Source: Diplonema japonicum
Taxonomy: Eukaryota; Euglenozoa; Diplonemea; Diplonemida; Diplonemidae
Assembly (NCBI GenBank): GCA_964019335.1
Contig: OZ025711.1
Location: 248,001-312,000, forward strand
DNA: 64,000 nt
Direction of reading: 5' to 3'
Shown here: positions 27,813 through 37,081 of the stretch, piece after piece
Layout of the letters: each line of letters starts with the position of its first letter
Position numbering within the stretch: position 1 is the first letter of the stretch
Notes under the pieces: generated by a model
Databases searched by the model: none
Told to the model about the DNA's origin: nothing
Seen by the model: the letters and a program-made list of their open reading frames with translations, nothing else
Program-made: the position numbers and the translations under genes

Positions 27813-30143
27813 TCAATTTTGATTCAAATTCACCTGATCATCAGAGTACACGAGCTGAATAATAAGCGCCCCCATTTCTTTCTGCGAATCCCCGAGAAGC
27901 ACTTCAACCGACTGCAACACCTTATTTTATTTTATTTTTTACCAAAAAGATTATTCTTATTCTTTGCGTACCTTTTCATTAACCTTCGATTCTGAAATTA
28001 ATTTGTAAGCTTTCAAGAACAGTTCTGTCCCCAGCTGAGCATCGATGAAATGTCTCAAGACCTCTGCCCGTTGGCTCAAGGGTGCTGTTGGTGCGACATC
28101 TAAACGCAGCGTGGCCCCAGCAAGGGTAAACTTCGGTGGATCCGCAACCTTTGAAGGCGCCAGCGCAGGAGGGCAATCTACTTCTTCACCAAAGTCCTCC
28201 TCCACCCCAGGCTTCTTGGTAAGAGCTTTATCAATATCATCAATCATCTCTTTGTACTCTTCCATTCGTCTGTTCTTGTCATTCTCCGAATCTGGTTCGT
28301 CAGAGGAATCTGTGTCCGGTGTGTCTGCTGTGTCGTCCTCTGTGGGGACAAATTGGCTTTGACCGGCCATTTCTTCCTCGACTTGAATGTTTCCCTCAGT
28401 GGCCCGTCGGCCGTGCATGATGGGCGGTACTTTGCCTTCATCGCTGCTTCCTACCTTTGCAACGATGTGGGAAGGCGAGACTGCTTCTGATGATGGTCTC
28501 GACCCGTCGCTCAGGTACTTGTCGTCTTTGGACGGCATGTCGTTGAGAAGTAGGTTGTTCACCGCCATCCGCTTCTCCTTCTGCACCTGTTCGTACTGCC
28601 GTTCCCTCTCCTTTTCCTTTTCCGCGCCTGCGTTCTTCGGTGACGCCTGTCCTTTCCTCCTTCCGTACTGTGGTTCCAAGTCAAGGTTCGGTAACGCCAT
28701 GGCCTGCCCTCTAGCCCCTGGACGCGGAGACGCTTGTGCCTTCTTGTTGTCCTGCCATCCTTCGGGGAGGAGGTCGTTCCCCTTGTTGGGGGACGTTGGT
28801 GCCGACACCCTCCTCCTGTGTCCCGGGTTCCCTCTCGCGTTCTTCGGGTTCAGCTCGTCCTGCCGTGTGGGCACGATGCCCTTCTTTATTTGTTCGTTGT
28901 GGTGCCACCTCGCAATGTCCTTTGCCTTCTCCGCCATCTGCGCTTCCAGTTTCTGTATTTTTATTTTTTTTTATATTTCGCACGGTACCTTTTCACGCTC
29001 GCGCTTCAAGGCATTGGGGTGCACATCGTTTCTCTTGCCCTTCACGAGGTCCACGTCGTTGGCCTTAGGCGACAGGCGGTTGGGTGCCATCTGCCCCCTG
29101 GCGGGGTGGCGCACATTCACTTCGGAGGGCCTCGGCCGTTGACCTGCACGAACTTGCTGTTGCTGTTTCTCGACCTGCGGCTGCGGCTGGGGGTGGACCA
29201 GGGCGTTCTTGTTCAGAAGCTCTTGGAAGTTGGGGAGCTTGTCCCGCTTCAGGGTAGCCATCCCTAGGCCGGCCTGCAGCTTTTCAAGGGCTGTTGTTAA
29301 ATTCTTTTCTTTTTTTTTCTTGCAAAATGTCAACATACCCTGCCGCATGATGGGCGTGGCGAGGACCTGGCCCACGTTGGGGCGCACCTTGTCGTTCTTA
29401 GCGAGCATGTTGGTGACAAGATCACGGAGTTCCCTGTCGTAGGCGGCAGAGATGGCGGCGGGGTTGCTTTTGATAATACGTTGCATGAGCTGCTTCATGT
29501 TAGTACCGTCGAAGGGGTGCCGCAGGGTCAGCAGCTCATACAGCACACACCCTATGGCCCACACATCTGACTTGTTGTTATAAGGCCGTGACTGGCACAG
29601 CTCGGGTGAGAAGTAGTAAGGGGTCCCGCAGACGGTACGCGCAAGGGCGAAGGTGTTCCTCAGAATGGTGGAGATCCCGAAATCACCGATTTTAACAACG
29701 TTGTTGGCTGTCAGAAATATATTTGCGCATTTAATGTCACGGTGAAGGATTTTCTTGTCGTGGAGGTACCTCATTGCCATGCATATTTGTGCGAAGTAGT
29801 GTAATGCTTGGTCTTGTGGGAGGCCTTTTCCAGACCCTGCGGTGCGGGCTCTTTCTTTGTGCTTCTTCAGCATGCCGTCCATGTCGCCTTTCTCTGCGTA
29901 CTCCATTACTATGTACAGGACTTGTCGCTGTTCGAAGTGCTCGATGTATTGGATAATGTTTGGGTGGCGGAGTCGAGACAGTAGTTCGCACTCTGCCCTC
30001 GCTTCCTTCCTCTCCTCTAGTTTCAATCCTTGAAGTTTGACCTCCTTCATGACCAGCAAGGCGCCATCGGATTTTCTCTTCACCACTACAGCTTGGCCGT
30101 AGCTGCCTTTTCCTATTACCTTTTGTTTTATGTATTTCTCCAT
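27813..30143 (-). CDS. NEK (NIMA-related) Ser/Thr kinase with three short introns
   Basis: Four exons (29339-30143, 28989-29290, 27972-28952, 27813-27920) join into 731 residues. The introns are 29291-29338 (48 bp, phase 1), 28953-28988 (36 bp) and 27921-27971 (51 bp), all GT-AG and A-rich. The kinase domain (~5-265) has GKGSYGQ, VMKEV, HRDIKCANI, DFGIS and TVCGTPYYFSPE, all in good order. A long charged coiled-coil tail follows. The last intron restores a conserved NEK-like ending, FLKAYKLISE, then VLQSVEVLLGDSQKEMG and IIQLVYSDD; unspliced, it would stop at 27957. NEKs of this type regulate cilia and the cell cycle. The 48-bp intron is stopless and in frame, so retention would add 16 residues. 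Confidence 0.92.
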
Positions 30144-30338
30144 TTTATTTTTTCTTCTCTTTTTTTTTTTTTTTTTTTGTTTCCCCGTGGAATTTGGAAA
30201 CACGTTTCCTCTTCCCTTCTCCTCCCGCCGCCTTTTTTTTTTTTTCTTTTGTTGAAAAAAAAAACTTAATGGGGTAAGGAGGGGGGGGGGTAAAAAAAAG
30301 GAGAATTTCAGAAAAAAGAAAAAAAAAAAGAAAGAAAA

Positions 30339-30509
30339 TTAAAAATACCAGGTAACTACCGTCTTTAATAATTTCGCTAAGTTGAGCACTGTGACTATGA
30401 GGGAGAGCACCAGGATCCACCAGCTGTCATCGTCCCATTGTTCGTCCAGAATAGCATAGAACTTCTCCAGCAAGGGGTTCCGTGGGGATTCGCTTATATC
30501 ACACTTCAT
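30339..30509 (-). CDS. 56-residue single-pass membrane protein
   Basis: The ATG at 30509 opens 56 codons ending in TAA at 30339. The soluble N-terminal half is MKCDISESPRNPLLEKFYAI, then LDEQWDDD. A strongly hydrophobic helix (SWWILVLSLIVTVLNLAKLL) and a short KTVVTWYF tail follow. The sequence is markedly GC-richer than the poly(A/T) around it, which supports coding. A candidate acceptor, TGCCCTTAG, lies six bases before the ATG. It could be a small subunit of a membrane complex. I cannot assign a family. Confidence 0.5.
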   Translation of the reverse strand: MKCDISESPRNPLLEKFYAILDEQWDDDSWWILVLSLIVTVLNLAKLLKTVVTWYF

Positions 30510-30549
30510 CACGTCCTAAGGGCACACATTTGGCTCTTTTCTTTTTTAT

Positions 30550-30589
<40 letters not shown>

Positions 30590-31069
30590 ATGCTTAAAAA
30601 ATTGAACTGAATGGGGGGGGGGGGAGAAAAAAAAAAGAAAAATGGGGGAAATGGGGGACGAGGGAAGTTGTGAAGTTGGTGGTGGTGGTGGGGTAAATCT
30701 TCGTTCAGGCACTTTTTTTTTTTTTTTTAAATCCTGGCTTCTCTCTTTTCTTTTTTTTTTTTTTTTTTTCCCTTTCCATGCTCCACCATACCCTCTTTCC
30801 CTCCCTTCCCATTCCTCCTTCCACTGGGAAAAAAAAGGGGGGGGGGGGGCGGATAATAATGAAAATGGAAGGAAAAATGGAAGAAGGGGAAAACAGGAAA
30901 AGAGAGAAGGGAGAGGGTGGAAGGGAAAGGTGTGCAGTGTTTCTGGAAAAAAAAAAGAGAGAATACAGGATTAAAGATTTGTCTGAGGGTTACGCGGCAC
31001 AACAGATACCCCGGGGGGAAAAAAGTCCTTTTTAAATATCGAGGCGGGTCATGAGGGAGGAAAAGGAAG

Positions 31070-31101
<32 letters not shown>

Positions 31102-31877
31102 CAAAAGTGTAACGGTAGCAGCAGAGCCCCACCGAAATATGTTGAGTTTTTTTTTGTCCTCTCGCTTTTTTTTTTAATTTCCCCCCCCCCCCTTCTTCTC
31201 TTTCCATTTTTCTTTTGAACTTTCCTCTTTTTTTAGACTGAGCCACATATCACTTTGACAAAGGACGGAAAAGGACAAAAGAAAAAAAAGGGGGGGGTAA
31301 TCAAAAAAAATATAAAAAGGTAAACGGCGGTAGCAAAGCCCCACCGAAAAAAATATGTTGAGTTTTCTCTTTCTCCCTCTCTTTTCTTTTTTTCTCTTTG
31401 TTTTTTACCCCCGCTCCCTCTCCGCCTTTTTCCTCCCCCCCCTCCGCTTTTTCTTTTCCTTCTTCTTTGAACTTCCTGAAAGGAATGGAGAAAAGGGGAG
31501 AGGAGAGGGGGGAGGGGGGAAAGGTAAAAAAAAGAGGAAAATAAAAAAAAAAACCAAAAGAAATGGCACATATCCGATTTTTTTTTCTTCCAGAAAAAAA
31601 AAAAAAAAAAAACAAACCTGTTTTTTTTTTTTGTTTTGCTTTTTTTTTTTTAAACATACACTCAAAAAATGGTGGAGGGAGAAAAAAAAAGAAAAAAAAA
31701 AGGAGAAAAAAAAAAGTAAAGAAAAAAAATTCAACAGGCATGGAGCAAATAAATAAATAAAAAATCACCTTCATCACACTCCTCTTCTCTTCTTCTTCTT
31801 TTTTTTTATTCTTTTTTTTTTTTCTTTTTTTTTTTCCTCCTTCCGTTTGTTAGCAAAAAAAAAAAAAAATTCTTTTT
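30510..31877. other. Gene-poor homopolymer region with a diverged duplication
   Basis: Poly(A), poly(T), poly(G) and poly(C) runs dominate, and the long frames through here are low-complexity Lys/Phe artefacts. Two related segments occur at about 31108-31220 and 31319-31467. In the sense strand each starts near AGTTCAAA and ends with AACTCAACATATTT, CGGTGGGGCT and CTACCG. The conserved end can fold into a short hairpin in both copies. No gene is supported. Confidence 0.45.
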
Positions 31878-32123
31878 TTAAACCGACAGCAATTCATCGC
31901 TCGTAGAGCATTCCAGTGCCTCGTAGAAGTTGGCAGGCAATTCCTGTTTTTTTTTTTTTTTTTTCTCCTTAAAACTTTGTCCCCTCTTTACTTACCTGAA
32001 TCTGAAGCCCAAACCTCTGAAGCTGGGAAATGGTTTCCTTCTCATTCGGGCTGATCAGAGTGATGGCGACACCCCTCTTCCCACCACGACCCGCGCAACC
32101 TATACGGTACAAGTAGCTTTCCT

Positions 32124-32155
<32 letters not shown>

Positions 32156-33693
32156 CTTTTTTTTTCTTCCTTCCTCAAACCTTAGTCTTGGGCACGTCAT
32201 AGCAGAACACCAAGGACACGTATGGGATGGGGTTCTTCCTTGCGTAACGGGCGTAGTCATCAGAGGTAACCAAAAGCCTGTTCTTGTCGGTAGCGAAGCC
32301 GTCCACCTTGGTGTCTTTAACAGAGTATTCCTTGTCTTTGTTCTCCTCGTTCTTGTCCTTCACCCTCTCGTAGGTGATCTTGTCGTGCGGCCCTGTCCCG
32401 TCGTGGAAGGCCTTCAGGATCTCCTCCCTCTCATCCTTCTCCATAGTGGGGACAAGGAACTTCGGCTTCAACCCAGACAGCTGCTCCGGCTTAATACGCT
32501 GCATCAGCAATTCGGAGATATGCTTGTGGTTACTGCAGAACACCAACGCCTGGCATGTGTCGACCGCGTGGAGGATCTGAGTTTTATTTATAATTGTAAT
32601 AAAAAAAAAAAAATTTTTTTTTTTGTAAACACACCTTCCCCAGAGTGTCGACCTTGGAACGCGGCTTCTCTGTGACCTCGACGTAGAACTGCTGGATGTG
32701 CGAGTAAGGGCTGCAGAACAGGAACTGCGAGACGTGCTCGGGGATCGTCTCCGCCTTGAGGGCGGTTTCCGCACCCTGTGTGTAATTTCTTTTTTAAATC
32801 TAAAGAGCATACCGCTGTGAGCCTGCGTGCGTTCAACGCGTACAGAAGCGAGGTTACCGTCTTGGTGCGGCCCAAGAGGGCGTCTTGGAACCTCTGCTCC
32901 GACTTGTTCCTCCTCTCGATACCGACGAGCTTTTCTATTTCGCACTTCGCCTTCTCAACGACATCGGGCTGAGCATTTTTTTTTTTTTTTTTTTTTTTTT
33001 TTCCCAAATAAATCTTCTCATACATGTCCGAAGAGGTTGAAGGTCGTCTCAGAAGACTGGTCCGACGTGTCCGGCCTGTTGATCCTGCTGTTCGTCGTAC
33101 CGTACTTGTGGTTGATGGCGTTGAGCTTCGCTGCCTTGTTGGCGAGGAGGAAGGCCACCGTGAAGGTGGGGATGCTGACCTCCACCTGCAGCACATCCGG
33201 GTTCTGTAAAAAAAAAAAAGTTTTTTTTTTTTAATTTTTTTTTTTTTTTTCACACCTCGACGGGGACTGCGTCCTCTAGGTTCTGCCCCCTGTCGCCCCT
33301 GTCATAGTTGTTGTTGTGGTGGTGGTAGCCTCCCTTCTTGCCGCCACCTCTGCCGCCGGAAAAGTTATCGTACATATGCCTGTCGCCGTGGTGGTTCTTG
33401 CCACCCTTCCCGCCCTTCCCGTGGTGCCTCCTCTTTTCATAGTGATCGGCGTAGTCAGCACCATCTTCACCATAAGACGACTCCCGGTGTCCCTGTGGTG
33501 CCGCGACAGGGACCATGCCGCCTGAGAGTGCCTTTTTGAACTCCTCTCTGTCCTGTTCGTCGGCGATGAGCTGTGCGAACTCCGCGTCTGTAAGAGCCCT
33601 CAACATTTTAGGGTTTGTGATATTGCGCTCTCTGAAGACGTCGATGTACTGCGTCAGCTTCAGACGAGTGAGGAGCGAGTCGACTGCGTTCAT
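31878..33693 (-). CDS. SAM-KH-degenerate helicase C (RecA2) fusion protein, seven exons
   Basis: Seven exons (33256-33693, 33024-33203, 32813-32968, 32635-32775, 32181-32576, 31996-32121, 31878-31943) join in phase 0 into 500 residues. The six GT-AG introns are 37-59 bp. Residues ~1-65 form a SAM domain (LLTRLKLTQYIDVFRERNI). An RGG/His/Gly-rich linker follows, then a KH-like domain (~150-225; EVSIPTFTVAFLLANKAAKL, ending FNLFGHPDVVEKAKCEIEKL). Residues ~275-480 are a DEAD-box RecA2 domain of Dbp5/UAP56 style (HIQQFYVEV, ALVFCSNHKH, LLVTSDDYAR). No RecA1/DEAD domain is present. Motif V lacks ARGID, and motif VI reads YRIGCAGR, losing one arginine finger. An RNA-binding pseudo-helicase adaptor is inferred. 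Confidence 0.85.
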
Positions 33694-33954
33694 CTTTTCT
33701 TTTCTTTTTTTTTTTGTTTTTTTTTTTTTTTTTTTTTTTTTTTTGTGCTGGCCCTCTCCTTGTTGGTATTTAAAAAAAAAAAAAAAATGTATTTTTTTTT
33801 TTAGAGATAATAGAGAAGGACGGGATTTGTTAAGGGTTACCACCCCTCCCCTCTCTCCTTCCCTCGTTAAAAGAATAAAGAAGACACACTGGGTTTTTTT
33901 TTTTTTTTTTTTTTTTTGTTCTCCACTCATTTTTTTTTTATTCCAAATTTTTAT

Positions 33955-34438
33955 TTACCCTACCCTGTTCTTCACCACCAGGATCACAGAATCACCCCGC
34001 AGGAACAATTTGGAGATGAATCGGAATTTGTTTATAGGTTGTGACCGCTTCTTGCCTTGGCCTTGTTTGGGTACCTTTTTTATGTTAAGTTTTTTTGTTG
34101 GCTTTTGCGTACCTCAGTCCATGTTTCCTGTACATTCTCCAACACCATATTCATGTGCCTGTCGAAGGCACGTACCCGTGCCAGGATCTTCTTGTTATTT
34201 CTGCAGTTTATCAGGACCTTTTTATTTTTATTTTTTTTATTTTTTTTTCTTTTACTCACCCCCCTTGCCTACCTGTGTTTGGTTTGCCACTGCTGATGTC
34301 AGCAGTGAAAATGGCCCTGTCTTGAAATTTTCCTCCTCTTCCTTTTCTAAAAGTTCCTGTTTTTTTTTTTTTTTTTCCCCCCCTTACCTGATCAGGCGGA
34401 GGGGTCCGCTCTTTCATCTGCATCCGTCTTCCGGGCAT
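33955..34438 (-). CDS. SNRPD2: Spliceosomal Sm protein D2
   Basis: Four exons (34388-34438, 34273-34356, 34113-34217, 33955-34074) encode 119 residues that align along their length with SmD2: [15 protein letters not shown], then [33 protein letters not shown], and [16 protein letters not shown]. Both Sm motifs are intact. The protein forms the Sm heptamer on spliceosomal snRNAs, and on the spliced-leader RNA in trans-splicing species. The introns, 34357-34387 (31 bp), 34218-34272 (55 bp) and 34075-34112 (38 bp), are all phase 0; the first is GTAAG, G/A runs and CAG. The quality of the alignment across each junction makes this the best proof of ultrashort introns in the window. Confidence 0.97.
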
Positions 34439-34491
34439 TTTTTTTTTTCTTTTTTGTTCTCCCCTCCTTTTTCTTTTTCTTTGGGGTGTGC

Positions 34492-34575
34492 CTATCTGAG
34501 GCTAGCCTTGGGGCTTCTGGTTGCAGGCGTTTCGGGCTTCCCCGTAGCCTTATGCTTTCGCTTTCTAGCCAACAT
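34492..34575 (-). CDS. Candidate 27-codon basic peptide or terminal exon
   Basis: After a strong sense pyrimidine tract and the acceptor GCTTCTAAG, an ATG opens 27 codons (MLARKRKHKATGKPE, ending SPKASLR) to a TAG at 34492. The piece is GC-rich against AT-rich surroundings. It may be a last exon: a donor-like GTATCC near 34646 would splice it to an exon beginning MATVFFRVCVCALR. The SmD2 acceptor (CAGATAG) overlaps its stop codon. Neither reading is proven. Confidence 0.25.
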   Translation of the reverse strand: MLARKRKHKATGKPETPATRSPKASLR

Positions 34576-35036
34576 AAAGCTTAGAAGCAATTTAAAAAAA
34601 AAAAAAAAAACGCATAATAAAAAACAGGGTAGGGGGGGATACCGCAGCGCGCACACACACACGAAAGAACACGGTGGCCATGAAGCATGTGAAAAGAAAT
34701 GGGGGCTCAAGGGTGGGGAGGGGAGGGGGAAAGTTTCCCCTCACTACTCCCCACAAAAAGAAAAAAACTAATCTCACCCCTAGCTCAAACCTTTCTCCTA
34801 TAAAATCCACTTCTTCTTCTTCTCTTTTTATTTCACACGTTTATTTTTTTTTTTTTTTTTCCTTTGGCCTAAATAAAATAAACTAACTTCTCTCTCCATT
34901 ACCTTGAAACCAATTTCTTTTTTTTTTTTTTAGGTCCTCATGAACCACAATCTGTCTCGGTGGGGGGAGGGAGTGGGAAAAAAAAAAAAAAAAAAAAAAA
35001 ACACTCAAAAGAAAAAAAAAAAAAAAAAAAAAATGA
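34576..35036. other. Intergenic, no confident gene
   Basis: The stretch contains a GC-rich patch at 34620-34760 with a (CA)n run, possibly the first exon of the small basic candidate, then poly(A/T). I saw nothing else. Confidence 0.4.
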
Positions 35037-35756
35037 TCATTTTATTTTCTTGTCTCCTTCTTCTTTTGATTTTTTGTACCATTCGAACGCGTGGTTCCCG
35101 AGAGCAAGCTGGCGGGTGACGGAGAGCACAACCGAGGTGACAACCAGAATCACATGCTGGATATTCGTCTCCGAGTACGCAAAGAGATAATAAGGCAACA
35201 CAATGGCAGCAATCAAGTTAGAAATAGTCATTACAACGAGATACGAATAGAATAAAAAGGGAGACGAGGGATTGAGAAGGTATCGCGACATTACAAAGGA
35301 CCCAAACTCCAACTCGGTAATTCCAAGTGAGAAGGCGGACACCCCTCCATTCACTGAGAAGTTGAGAATGACGTAAGACCCAATAATACACACCAAGTGG
35401 TGGAGGATGAAGTGAACATTTATATGGTAGTTTCGCAACAGAACGAACATATCCTTCACGAAGTAGCTTATTACCATGTACATCAGGATCTCCTCATACA
35501 TCATAGACCCGCACCTTGGCTCTCCTGCGTTTTCCCAACTGCAGTTGGCCATGTTTCTTATCTCCGGAAAGCCCTTGTCGGCTACTAGTAAATAGCTTAT
35601 TATAGGGAAGCTCACAGCTTGATACAGCGTTGCGCTGTACCAAGACCACAGAGGCGAACCATCAAGCAATGTCTCGCTGTAAAGTGCAGCGTAGACTGTG
35701 TTCACCACGATCCCCAGGGCAACTGAAAGCGCACTTTTTTCTAAACTGAACGGCAT
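35037..35756 (-). CDS. TLC-domain (TRAM/LAG1/CLN8-like) multipass membrane protein
   Basis: The 239-residue protein has about six to seven hydrophobic helices. The TLC signature lies around residues 115-170: YFVKDMFVLLRN, then HFILHHLVCIIGSYVILN with the His pair, a Gly-rich turn and GITELEFGSFVMS. This is closer to small TLCD/TMEM56-like proteins than to full ceramide synthases, because no Hox-like region is present and the length is short. A role in membrane lipid composition is inferred only. I start at the ATG at 35756 (MPFSLEKSA); the nine in-frame residues before it come from the G/A-rich leader. The C-terminus is Lys-rich (KKSKEEGDKKIK), like an ER-retrieval tail. Confidence 0.8.
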   Translation of the reverse strand: MPFSLEKSALSVALGIVVNTVYAALYSETLLDGSPLWSWYSATLYQAVSFPIISYLLVADKGFPEIRNMANCSWENAGEPRCGSMMYEEILMYMVISYFVKDMFVLLRNYHINVHFILHHLVCIIGSYVILNFSVNGGVSAFSLGITELEFGSFVMSRYLLNPSSPFLFYSYLVVMTISNLIAAIVLPYYLFAYSETNIQHVILVVTSVVLSVTRQLALGNHAFEWYKKSKEEGDKKIK

Positions 35757-36353
35757 TATTATTATTTTTTTTCCCCCCCCCACTCCCCCTCCTCGTCCCC
35801 TCCTTTTTTTTTTTTTTTTTTTTCCCCCTTGGATTTTTTTATAAAAAAATTTTAAAAAAAAAGGGGGGTTGAAAAAAAAATAAATAAAAAGGGGGAAGGG
35901 GGGTGGGAGAGTTGTATCATTTTCTTTTTTCTGACAAGTATGTAAAAGCTCCTGCTACTTATTATAAGACAGTGAGCATTTTTTTTTTTTTTTTTTTTTG
36001 ATAGAATATGATTTTTCCTTTGTGTTCTATCTTTTAATTAATCGTAAGCCTCGTGAAAAGAAAAAAATGGAGAAAAAAAAAAAGAATTGAAAAAAAAGAG
36101 TATGATCTACATATTCAGTGACTTTCGCAAGCTACAAAGAAGAATGCTCCACTGATATTGAAAGGTAGTGCAGCCACCCCGGAGGTCACCAACTGTCAAC
36201 TTGAAAGGAAGAGAACCCCAAGAAGGTTGAAACATGCACTACAACTCCGTTTTTTCCTCTTTTCTTTTCTCCTCTTTTTCACTCGGTTGGATTAAGAAGA
36301 ACGAAAATATAAAAAAAAATTAAAAAAAAACAAAAAGGAGAGGAAGATGATGC
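35757..36353. other. Spacer left of the tandem array, no gene seen
   Basis: Homopolymer runs flank a complex-sequence island at about 36100-36290 that has no open frame. From 36297 on (AAGAACGAAAATATAAA) it weakly resembles the array spacer at 44690, suggesting a decayed edge copy. The clean repeat begins inside the poly(A) tract at about 36354. Confidence 0.5.
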
Positions 36354-37081
36354 AAAAAAAAAAAAAAAAGAAAAAAAGGATTGCAACCAACAAATGCTGC
36401 ACTCTGCTATTTCGGGGGGTAACAAAAAAAAAAAAAGTGGGAACGGTCTTTTCTACTAAAAAAGGAAAAAGATAAGGGGGGGGAGAAGGAAGGGGGGAAA
36501 TATGTGTGAGCGGGATAAGTTATATATATCTACCGCTCAACCCATATGCCCTCTTCTTTTTTTTCCCCCTCCCCTTTTCTTGTTCGGTTAAGATCGCACC
36601 CAGGTCTACTTTTGTTTTCTTTTTTTTTTAAATTCTTGTTCCCCATCCAGCAGAGGCTTCATCGGTACATCGTCTACATAAAGAAAAAAATATTCTTTTT
36701 TTTTTTAAAAAAAAAATATAAAATAGAAGAAACAACAAGAGAGGAAGGAAAATAAGAAGGTCAAGGGGGGAAGAAGAAAAGAGGAATATAATATATAAGA
36801 GTTAAAGGAGGGTCTTTGTGAGACGCCCCAAGAAACAAATTAAGAAGGTGCCTTTTGTTGGGTTACTTACGACCCTTTTGTGGCGTGAAGGAAAAGGAAA
36901 GAAAAAAGAAGAAGAAGAGAAGGGGAAACATCGAGAAGAGAGAGAGAGAGAGAGAAAGAGAAAGAGGGAAAGAGAAAGAGTTTTTTTTTTTCTTTTTTCT
37001 TTCATTCATTCTTTCCCTCTTTTTTCTTTTTTTCTTTTTTTTCTTTTTCTGTTTTTGGTTTACAGAACTTCCTCAATATGA

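Noticed and set aside
31301-31777. Low-complexity Phe/Lys frames on both strands at 30.1-34 kb
   Set aside because: They are translations of homopolymer and purine tracts, with no domain and no consistent composition; real exons nearby are much GC-richer.
33694-33954. Possible missing DEAD (RecA1) exon upstream of the SAM-KH-helicase C gene
   Set aside because: The interval to SmD2 holds only homopolymers and short frames. No Walker A (AxxGxGKT) or DEAD motif was found in any frame there or between the KH and RecA2 exons.
36860-36875. GGGTTACTTACGACCC in each array spacer, containing the ACTTAC of U1 snRNA 5' ends
   Set aside because: The match is six bases, it is not at a recognisable RNA start, and no Sm site or U1 stem-loop follows. 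A short palindrome is a sufficient description.
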